DNA of 64,000 nt from Leptasterias polaris (taxonomy: Eukaryota; Echinodermata; Asteroidea; Forcipulatida; Asteriidae): NCBI GenBank assembly GCA_037783415.1, contig JAZGTN010000069.1:3658001-3722000 (forward strand). Reading direction: 5' to 3'. The notes under the pieces were generated by a model that worked only from the letters and a program-made list of their open reading frames with translations, ran no database searches and was not told where the DNA came from. Shown piece after piece: positions 55,300-64,000 of this stretch; position 1 is the stretch's first letter, and every line of letters starts with the position of its first letter. A program made the translations under genes and the position numbers.

Positions 55300-57640
55300 T
55301 CAACATCAATCGATACACCTCTTGTCACTAACCCATGGTGGAAATGAAGTGCTGAAAGTCACCATCCAGCCAGGGGTTACGATCGAGCAAGGTGAACTAC
55401 AAATATCGTGCGGCGTTCAAAGTTTGCTCCCAAGCTATCCTGCGCAATTTTCATTTTAAACCATGCAATGAAACATGTGTGGGCCGTAAACACATATATA
55501 TAAATGAACAATTATTTTTTCAAAGACTGCGTCCAACCTTTGCGTTTATGGTAAGTTGTAAATTATTTGCAACACAAAAGTGATATTAGAGTTAGTCCCT
55601 CAAGTTATTTGCGGCAAGTGTGGTTGGCTCATGGATTACTTGTCTTCCGGTACAAGACAAACAAAATATCGTGTAGTAGGCATATGGAGACCCAAGGCTC
55701 GGGAGAGGGCACAACAGGAAAGTTTTATTAATCAAAAAATAACGTAGGCCCTATAATAGGTTAACAGATCCCATTAGCCGTTGGATTCGGGAGGACCCGA
55801 ATTTGTGTTTGTAAATTATTAAAAATGAGATTATTTATTTATTCAAAGCTATTATATATATTTTCCTTACATGGGTCCCAATTATAGTTTATACTTGGAT
55901 TCTTTTTATGTATTTTGTTATTTTACTTTTCTCTTGTGTATTTGGGTTTTGCTTTTTCGATCGTGTTATTTCTTAGCATTTCAATAACTTAACTCAATGT
56001 TATTATTTTTTACTTCACAGACGGATATTTTGCCCATTACCAACAATTTGGACTGCTGATAATGAAGCTGAAGTTAAATCCAAACTTCCTACTATTTTGT
56101 TTAAATGAAGTCTCATATTCAAGCCATTTTGAAAAATTTTGTGCAAACTTGTCTCTCTCCCTTTTCCTCCTTTTTGCGCACAAGTGTTTTTTAAATTTTG
56201 GGCTGACTTTTTTTTCTCTTAATTTTTATTTTTATTTTACGGATTATTATTATTTTTTTTGGGGGGTCGCCCCCTTCTTTCGTTACAGGTCTGGAAAATA
56301 ACGTGTGTCCACCAATCAAACTACAGGGATCTCTGTGTGGTAGAATTTATTTTTGTTTCGTTTTCATTCGTAGATCCAACATGTGTTGCAACCCATGGCC
56401 CTCATAAAACATGACTATAGTTGCCTTTATATTCAGGAGTTGCCATGACAAAACTGTTACTTACAGAAACAGAATTAAACAATACCCAAGGGGCGACATA
56501 CTACCCTCTCCAGACGGCTGGTAGCTTTGGCGTTCCCGGTCATCAAACCAAACTTACGAATATATTGCTTTTAAGCTCACCCATCAGTAGCTCTGGGTAG
56601 TAACTCACGCATGTTAAAATGGTGTAAAATTTACTCCGAAATTTTGTACATGACGTCTTGGGTATGAACAACTGCGTCTGTACTTTCCTGAGAGGAATTT
56701 CTGTGTCAATAAAAGGGGCATATTCAATGACTGATTAATATAAAATTCAGGAATGAACGCAAATTCGTCAAAATTTTATGACTGGGCCAAAAGTCCCGAG
56801 TTTTATCGTAACGTTGTCGTCAAAATGCAATACTTGAGTTTTGTTATGAATGGCCAAAGGTATACGTCGATTTGTGCCCTACAGAAGTCTTGAGTATTGA
56901 CGCTAACTATTTCCAATAGATTCGCAATGTGCGGCCCAAACTTGTTGTAATTATCGACACCAATGTTTATGATAAATTTACAACTTTAATATAAAAATGA
57001 CGTAACAAATTGTTGATACATTTTCTGTCGGCAAGCCGTAAGGTCCAGATTTTCCGAGAGATATAATTTTTGTTTGAAGGGCCTAATTTTGGTGTTTCGT
57101 TTTTTCGAGAGGGACAATTTATTTGTTAGGCGACAGCGTAACTAATGCCACTAATAAAAGTACCCCTGAAGAAAAAGAATGCAATCCGAAGGCTTGGCCT
57201 TTCATTTTACTTCTAACCGCTATTTATTGTTTGCGGTTAAAACTGGCCGACCTATGAAGGCGATGCAGCAAAGGCCTTTGTAGGCTGCCGCCAGAAGCAG
57301 CTTCGGTGGGAAAATGTTACAAGTTATTCTGTTCTCAAAGTGTCAATCTTTTAGGGCGGCATTGATGTCTGTGTTTGGGTGTGAGTACAGTCAAGTGGAT
57401 GGTATGGATCAAAGGAAATAATATTTACTTTAACAGAGGGGCCGCGAACCTCTCAAACCATAAGGCACAAAGGTTCAACAAAACTCCCTACGATCTTTTC
57501 CCGAAAACATAACATCGACCAAGCCTTACCAATGACGACTCAGGCAGATGCCGAAATGATAATGCGGGAAAGTAAGAACCTTTTATTATTTTCTGTCACA
57601 AATTGCCGCATCCGACTCGCTTTTCATTTCACAACAAATA
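55300..57640. other. Gene-free interior of the 10-kb region
   Basis: The frames at 55244-55583 and 56062-56301 have no recognisable domain or matching splice sites. T-rich runs lie at about 56205-56265. I find no transposase. Confidence 0.4.
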
Positions 57641-57693
57641 TTACAGGATAAAAAAAAAAAACACCTGGGGTAAGGCATGGACCGGTGAGAAAA

Positions 57694-57958
57694 GGAATGT
57701 TGATTGCATCGGTTAAACCGCGCGCCATCAAAGCACTGTACATTCTCGGGCAATCCCGCAAAATGTCGCGCGGGTATAACAAGTTTAGCGCGTGGAGGTT
57801 CACGCGTGAGTTGACCGGTTACAACAAAGGAATGTTGATTCCATCCGTAAAGAGCAGCGCGCTATCAAAGCATCGTACATTCTCGGGCAATCCCGCGAAA
57901 TGTCGCGCGTGTATTACAAGTTTAGCGCGTGGAGGTTCACGCGTGAGATAGCGCGAAA
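57694..57958 (+). repeat. Two-copy ~137-bp direct repeat near the right GC-rich end
   Basis: AAAGGAATGTTGATTGCATC ... TTTAGCGCGTGGAGGTTCAC occurs from 57692 and again from 57827, about 90% alike and dense in CGCG. It lies just inside the right inverted end and may be a subterminal repeat. Confidence 0.85.
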
Positions 57959-58079
57959 ACATACCGACGGTTGTTTAGTCTTTTTTTAAACATGTTTGGC
58001 ACGTTAACCTCCACGCCATTTGGCGCGTGGGTGTTATCGCGTGGAGTCTACTAAATTTCGGGTTGTACTGTACAACTAC

Positions 58080-60440
58080 AAGATAGCCTCCGGGAAAGTG
58101 ATAACCATGATCGATCGTGGGTACTGTGACATGCCTTATAGGTTTAAGACCAGGCTACAATTGGCTCTGGTTTTTTAAACATATCAATTGGCTTAATGGA
58201 CCTATAACAAAAGAGGACAATAGGTCCACGGTTCGGGAAATGTCCACGATTGGAAAACGTGTACAAAACCAATGGGAGCTGTTGTTTATAAACAAAAGAG
58301 AGACAATAGGAGGTCCACGATTGCAGGCGTATACACACTTGTGTGTGTGGACGTGGCCGGCCGTTAAAAACACGCAGTGGATACGGACTATACATGTACA
58401 TTTTCATGTACGTGTGTAGGACTACAATGCCGTGCATGCTGTACACAATACGTTCATGGGATGTGATGCGGGGCCTGGCTCGGGACAGATCGACATTAAA
58501 ATAAAAAATAAAAAACGTACAGTGGGCATTAACCCCCTCCCCCCAGTGTACGGTTTGTACGCTCGTGAAAATGTTGATAATTGTGAACGGCCCCTAAGTA
58601 TTAATTGTAGCCTGCATTTTGATTTTATAACTCAGGATGGCTGATTCAAATCAATGACTCCCAACTCAAAAATATTGTTTAAATAATGATCTTGCTAAAA
58701 CAGAATTGGTTAAAGTGGTCAGATATTGCATTTGATCGCACCACAGAGCATCTAGAATCATAACTGTTTCGGGGCAATTAAGCAGTCCCCGGAACCGGCC
58801 CATGCCGTTAGGCTCTCGTATGTTAACAAGCTTGTTAACATGCTGTTACGCTCTCGTAAGCGCCACAAATTGCATTCACCATTTGCTGCTTGGTACATTT
58901 TCACGCTCCCCTGTTTGGAAAATCCTAGATCCGCCCCTGGATGATTCAGTACTTCAAAAACTTGTTGTAATGCTGATGTTTGTAAAGCAACAAACATCAA
59001 GTACTTTTATAATACCTTTACCAAGGCAGTATACAAGCTTTGTACTTTTACCTTACTATTTTGATGGACCTTCAGTTTGTTAACATGTTATGTAACATCC
59101 GAAACAAGTAAACATTTGACTTTGAAAGGTATAATAGAGCATTTCCTAATTGTAGTGATTTTAGTTGGTGTACTGTTATTTGTACTAACTGATCAGTATT
59201 TCAATCACATGTAAATTCTTTGATTTAAAACTAAACATGCAGGTAAATCAAAGATCTTGAACCACATCAGTTTACTGTTAATATTAATATTTCCAAGACT
59301 TTTACTCTAAAATGGATTCATTCAATTATTACATGAAAAACTTTGACTGCACTGATCTGGTTTTGTAAAAAATAACAGAGCAAACAGATTAAACCTGAGC
59401 AAAGTTTGTAAACTGATTGAGATGTTAACATCATGTAACGTCCAAAAAAAATACAGGGCATAGGCCTATTGTCTTTTGTACCATACATGTACAAAGCATA
59501 GTATGCAGTTCAGTGTATTTTCAGGGTTTTTGTGATTACCACTGCAATCAAGTTCAGATTTTTCAATTTCCAATTACATATGCAGCATTTGGAAGTACAT
59601 AAACATCTAAATTAGATGGATCAACAACTTTACAACGAGTATATTATTGTACATGTAGTTGATAAAATACACTACTGAACTAGTTACATGTGGCCATTTA
59701 AATACAGAGTTTGCAAAAATGTTAATGTGTTGGGACATCTTCTCCCAGTAAATGAGCTACATGTAACAGAAAAATTTAACCAAAGCAAAGCCATAAAAAT
59801 GGGGAAAGTTTTAAATGTTAACATAGTGTAACATCCGAAACATAGCTGACATATGAAAATTATCAGCCAATGTACTTTTTCCAAAATTTGTTCATGTTAC
59901 TGTTTAGTATCATCCCTTGTTTACAAACAATAAGTTTGACCCAAGTTTGACCCAATTCTTCAATACCAAATGAAAACTTTAAATGGCCAAACCCAGTATT
60001 TGTGGCTATATTTGACTTTCAAGCATTGTGATAGAAACTAAAACATTTGCATAAATAATCTCCGAACCATGTTCTTAACATTGAAAATCATTGCATTTAA
60101 GTTCTTGGTAAAGCATGAGTTGATTTTCACCATTTTGGCGCATGTTACAGTTTGTAGTAAAATATAAAAATGTTATGTTCATGGATGTTTCACAAGTTTA
60201 GAGATACATAGATTTAAGCTCAGACTTTTGCATTTCTCATAAATATAAACAGTTTTGATGCTAAAACTACATGTTTGAAGTGTGTTGAATTATTTTCATT
60301 TTTCACCCTCTTGGTTGACACAATTGGTATATGTTAAAAAAACCAGAGCCAATTTTCATTTCTTGAAAACCTAATGTCAATTGTTAACACCATAAAACAC
60401 AACATCGTTTGACCTTCACCACTCTTTGGTGTCATGTGGT
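58080..60440. other. Gene-free stretch with recurring GTTAACAT / TAACATCCGAAACA motifs
   Basis: GTTAACATGTTATGTAACAT plus CCGAAACA occurs at about 59080, and shorter variants near 59424 and 59818. TCCACGATTG and AATAGGTCCACG repeat at 58220-58325. A perfect 22-bp palindrome lies at 58820-58841 (ATGTTAACAAG and its complement). No exon is supported. Confidence 0.45.
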
Positions 60441-60444
60441 CATT

Positions 60445-60895
60445 GTTTAAAGCATCATTAAGTTGTTGAATCTTGAGGGTTTTGTTGCGCTTTGAGCGAG
60501 GATTTAAGTTGGCGATGAAAATGCTTTACCAAACCGTTGGCCTGCTAGATATATGCTGTGGTTGGTGTACGCTTTGTCATGTCCTAAGTAGATCATTTTA
60601 ATGGTTGTTTGAACAGTGCAGACTCAAATCGGGAATCCCTGTCTGTGGTGATTGTACTCGGAACACCAAACATTATAGCCCATCTCTGTACAAAAGTTTC
60701 AGCTGTTGTGGCACTTCAAGGTATAGCTTCAGGCTTTCAAGTAATTTAATCAACTACATGTACATATGGTGAGCAGATAAGTGTAACGGTTAGATGGTGG
60801 CATTTGTCTAACAATATCTGTATGAATTATGATGGAAGCTTGGCTGGGTAAGGTACATTGTAAAGGCACCAACCGGAGCTGTAGTGTGGCAATGT
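60445..60895 (-). pseudogene. Ty3/Gypsy-type integrase relic
   Basis: In shifting minus-strand frames the sequence shows HTDIVRQMPPSNRYTYLLTI (first Asp block), AETFVQRWAIMFGVPS then TITTDRDSRFESALFK (second Asp block), and ANGLVKHFHRQLKSSLKAQQ. This is the order of an LTR-retrotransposon integrase core. Stops interrupt it, and Lys stands where the catalytic Glu is expected. The protease/RT part and the LTRs were not found. It lies antisense, about 0.7 kb before the acyl-CoA dehydrogenase exon, and is clearly dead. Confidence 0.8.
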
Positions 60896-60899
60896 ACAA

Positions 60900-61570
60900 A
60901 TGCGGATGTCACAACTGATACGTGGCTGCACAAACCTCTGCTTGACTAATTGTTGTGTTGCACATATTCCAGGATGTGACAACAAATGGAGAAACAGAAA
61001 ATCGACATGTCTTAGCTGGCTTGGGACAAATGGCCTTGATGTGTAGAAATGTCACAAGTGGGACTTTGAATTTATAAGACGATGATTTCCTTGGCTTGTT
61101 AAGCTCTTCATCATCTTTCTGTAAGGATGCCATCTCATCTCAATCAATGCCAGGCTCTGCTTTGTAAACAACAACATTGTTTTCTAATGAATGTCGTTGG
61201 GATTGAGCGATTCAGTCTAGATGTCTGATTTCTCTAGGCAAATAGCTGTCTGGTATAGCTTCCGATTACCATATTAATGTGGAACCCACCCCCAATTTTA
61301 CACCACACGCATGCACATTTTGAGGGTTTAGCCATGAAAAAAAAGAAATACGTAGAACAAAACTACTTTGCATCAATCTTTTCTTTGTTAGCAAGCTTAA
61401 TGGAGGATAAATTTGTTACAATATGCTCAGGCGTGCTCGTGGATTACGTGATATGTTCATTCTATATTTTTGGTTTATTTTGCCACATTTTTCTGTGACC
61501 CAATAATTTATGATTATTGGATAGGCTACATGCTATATTTGTTGTTTTATCTTATTATTTTTGTTTTGTG
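60900..61570. other. Stretch upstream of the first visible dehydrogenase exon
   Basis: A minus-strand frame (60909-61133) and a plus-strand frame (61277-61498) show no domain or consensus splice sites. It is probably intron of the dehydrogenase gene plus relic LTR-element DNA. Confidence 0.35.
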
Positions 61571-61575
61571 TTCAG

Positions 61576-61810
61576 ACAGACTACCTCAGGGAAGGTTCAA
61601 TGTATTCCAAGCATCAGTACTGCAATACGGATGAAGACTTCTTCTGTACATGGCCATGGGATTGGCTCTAAACCAGATACAGTGCCAGCCTGTCAGCCAT
61701 TCTATAAAGCTGAACGTGGTGATTTTTATCAGGACAAACCATGTCTAGGGAATGTGTACAAGAAGGATTCCTCTCTAAAGGACTATCTACAGAGAGCAGT
61801 GCCTGAAAAG
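61576..61810 (+). CDS. AidB/ACDH-11-type acyl-CoA dehydrogenase, N-terminal exon
   Basis: The acceptor is TTTTGTGTTCAG. The exon begins with the last base of a split codon and runs 78 codons to GAAAAG|GTATTA. It encodes QPFYKAERGDFYQDKPCLGN and SSLKDYLQRAVPEK, and joins in frame (phase 0) to the exon at 63367. Such proteins are flavin-dependent acyl-CoA dehydrogenase homologues of E. coli AidB and nematode ACDH-11. An upstream exon must exist because the exon starts inside a codon; it was not identified. The ATG at 61517 is intronic. Confidence 0.7.
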
Positions 61811-62290
61811 GTATTAACAATAACCTATACTGCTTCAGATCTAGCTAACCTTCTTGCTTTTCTTCCACTCAATCCAATGGTCTCTTTGCACGAAATGAGA
61901 ATTTGAACTATCATTGACACTGTGTATTGTCCCAACTACCTGTAAGCAACTCAAGGTGTGATGAATTTGTCTCTGTCCTTTGAAAATTAATTTCTTTGCT
62001 GCTGAAATTGAGATAAAAGTGTAGCCCAGAACAATACCTCATTTTGTTCAGGTTTTGATGCAACATTGCACAATACCTACGATAAATTTCGCATGAATGA
62101 GAACATGCCACCCCACTGCTACCATCATGCAACCCCAACCCCAACCCCATTTTCAATGATTAAAAAAAAAAGCAACTTTACCTACTTAGAGTAGCAAAAC
62201 CAGTTGGGGATTAGGAGAAATGGAAATTGCACACATAGCCAATAGCCATTGAAGTACGTAGTCCTTGGACATACATGTAGGTCTAATAAT

Positions 62291-63026
62291 GGGTCATTCC
62301 GTGTCAAATCAACCAATATTCTGAAAATGGTTACAGGTCACCTAGATTTGGCTAAAATTCATTTCTAATACTCATCTATGTGTACATGTATATTGAACAT
62401 GAAGAAACAAAAGCTGTAAATTGGTACCTAGGATGACTGTCAGTGTCACCCAAATAACTCAAATCTGGCCTCAAAACAAGGGCATCTCATCCCCTGTTCT
62501 CTACAGGCAGCTGAAAACACTAATTTAATTTGCCGGGAAAATTTAATTTCCATATTCGGACCCCCCTTACAGTACACTCATAATTGATCATTGGAAAAGC
62601 TTGATAGAAACCTTAAATTCATTTAATAAAATGTTGGCAAGGCTCCAAAGTTGGTTCCAGACAGAAAATATTGAAAAAACACCAACATTCTCGTTGACCT
62701 TGGCAACAGTTACCCAAGAACATTAAACTTATGCCATTTGTAAATAAAAAACCAATCTATATCTGGACCAAATTTCGTTTTGGAGACTCATCTCCTTCAA
62801 TGTTAGGCAACATTTTGAAATTGGGGTATTTTTCCCATTTTCGGTTGCCACAGCAATGCATTTAAAAGCAATGTATGTACACGGCCTTAATTCGGAAACG
62901 GCATGGAGTTGGAATTTTGTGTGTGCATATGTTCATTATACACATGTAGATGAGTATTAGAAATGTATTTCAGCCAAATCTGAGAGGTGACCTGTAACCC
63001 CATTGGTTGATTTGACACGGAATGAC
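62291..63026. mobile_element. ~736-bp inverted-repeat element in the dehydrogenase intron
   Basis: The ends are GGGTCATTCCGTGTCAAATC (62291) and the inverted GATTTGACACGGAATGAC (to 63026). The arms are about 110 bp and share GTTACAGGTCACCT, AGATTTGGCT and TTTCTAATACTCATCTA. There is no ORF. A possible CTAAT direct repeat lies near both ends (62283 and 63027), but it does not abut the left end exactly. A related single end lies at about 991-1016. Confidence 0.75.
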
Positions 63027-63366
63027 GCTAATGTGGTTGGTAGTGATGATGAAAAAAACTTTAAAAATTTTTAACTGAAAGCTTGTCTTTAATCTACGTA
63101 CCATTTATCTTGAGGAATATCTATCTGAAGTACTACTACACAAGAAAGATGCTCCCAATAAACAGTTCCTTTTTATCCTGCCAAAACAAAATACCATGTG
63201 TATGAATTGTACAACATCTGGAAAAAGTTACATTTGTACCTCCTGATTTTGTGAGCATTTCTAAGGCTGGGCTTACTAAAAATTATTGTGAAGAAATGAT
63301 CTGATATATAAAGTGATGATTTATAAAATCTCTCATTGTTCAGTTCCTTACTCTTCAACATTACAG

Positions 63367-63599
63367 ACTTTGAGTGAGATAAAACCAGATTTGGAGAGAT
63401 TTGGTGAGCGTGTCGGTGCAGAGATTGATGAACTGGGCAGACAATGTGAACTAAACCCTCCCACTCTGCAGACATATGATGCATGGGGGAAAAGAATTGA
63501 TCGTCTTCTTACATCTACTGCCTGGAAACAACAGAAAATAATTACTGCTCAAGAAGGCATTATTGCTATACCATATGAACAGGAATTTGGCCCTTACAG
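63367..63599 (+). CDS. AidB/ACDH-11-type acyl-CoA dehydrogenase, second visible exon
   Basis: The acceptor is CAACATTACAG and the donor CCTTACAG|GTACAT, leaving two bases of a split codon. It encodes TLSEIKPDLERFGERVGAEI, CELNPPTLQTYDAWGKRID and WKQQKIITAQEGIIAI then PYEQEFGPY. The blocks NPP-L---D-WG-R-D and the following EEG-like box are typical of the N-terminal domain of this family. The FAD-binding and catalytic parts must lie beyond the window. The intron is 61811-63366. Confidence 0.82.
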
Positions 63600-63601
63600 G
63601 T

Positions 63602-64000
63602 ACATGTACATGTACATGTGTGTGTGTGCACATTGATTTTAACTGAATTTTACTGTTAATTGAATATTGCCTTAGCTGTATTTTGATGGTCAAGTGTTCA
63701 CTGCCTTAAATGTTGGGTCAAAGCTAAGTGATCATGTACATTATAATGTATGGTGGTGTTGTGTGATAAACACTATACAATGTACTGGTCATGCTGGTAG
63801 ACCAACTCTCATTAATGTTGAACATTGATCTCTAGTACATCTGTACATGTTATCAGTACTTGCTACTAATTATAACATTCAAAACTGGCCAAATAATAGC
63901 AAATTTACAACATGTACATAAAAATTACATGTATTTCAGTAGAGCGGGAAAAGATTGTGCACAAGTCACTTTAAATCGAATACAGTCGACTCTCGTTAAT
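63602..64000. other. Intron of the dehydrogenase gene
   Basis: It starts with a TACATGTACATGTACATG microsatellite-like run. A TATTTCAG near 63931-63938 could be an acceptor, but the following frame does not match the expected protein, so I do not call an exon. Confidence 0.4.

Larger units (their letters stand above)
48019..58062. mobile_element. Possible ~10-kb non-autonomous element with long GC-rich inverted ends
   Basis: CCCGAAATTTAGTAGACTCC at 48019 is matched, inverted, by GGAGTCTACTAAATTTCGGG ending at 58062. Similarity continues inwards as CGCGATAA, CCACGCG, AAACA-CCGTCGGTA (48145 versus 57965) and other CG-rich pieces. The interior (about 9.7 kb) has no recognisable protein but several repeated modules. 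An alternative is two separate copies of one MITE in opposite orientation. No direct flanking repeat is clear; just outside, both ends carry ACAGTACA-like sequence. Confidence 0.5.

Noticed and set aside
63939..64000. Possible third dehydrogenase exon after TATTTCAG
   Set aside because: The in-phase translation (SRAGKDCAQVTLN) does not resemble the expected continuation of the family.

Overview
The window looks like animal (metazoan) nuclear DNA with few host exons and very many transposable elements. Coding is split by GT-AG introns. There are tRNA-derived SINEs, CR1/L2-type LINEs, a Ty3/Gypsy integrase relic, and abundant TACATGTA and TGACGTCA motifs. LINE proteins with a 2A-like NPGP motif and a PHD-like finger are known from marine deuterostomes, so a marine invertebrate, perhaps an echinoderm, is my best guess. 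This is inference, not proof.

Layout. 1-8 kb: SINEs, foldbacks, short tandem repeats and a possible terminal exon. 8.2-11.3 kb: a decayed P-element/THAP9-like transposase gene (minus), with a 5'-truncated LINE fragment (11.4-12.3 kb) just outside it. 13.2-16.4 kb: a nearly complete but broken L2-like LINE (minus). 17.3-18.3 kb: a ~129-bp satellite with higher-order structure. 19.4-25.9 kb: a P-like DNA transposon that appears complete, with matching 8-bp target duplications, 51-bp perfect inverted ends and a three-exon, 885-codon transposase gene with no visible break. It sits about 190 bp upstream of a possible host first exon (MATKVSSWFNNMV). 26.3-28.7 kb: two large foldbacks, one with minisatellite arms and a smaller foldback nested in its centre. 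29-39.6 kb: intron-like or intergenic DNA with a dispersed repeat rich in TGACGTCA, plus a 111-bp exon-like segment (minus) and a broken duplicate. 39.7-47 kb: an old LINE (minus) split by a young full-length 4.0-kb LINE (plus) with one intact 1153-codon ORF and a 5-bp target duplication; a foldback abuts the old LINE's 5' end. 48.0-58.1 kb: about 10 kb between matching GC-rich inverted ends, with no convincing gene but several duplicated internal modules. 58-64 kb: repeats, a Gypsy integrase relic (minus), and two exons of an AidB/ACDH-11-type acyl-CoA dehydrogenase (plus), whose intron holds a ~740-bp inverted-repeat element.

Only the acyl-CoA dehydrogenase exons are confidently host genes. 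The intact protein-coding units otherwise are the P-like transposase and the young LINE ORF. All exon boundaries are read by eye from splice motifs and frame.
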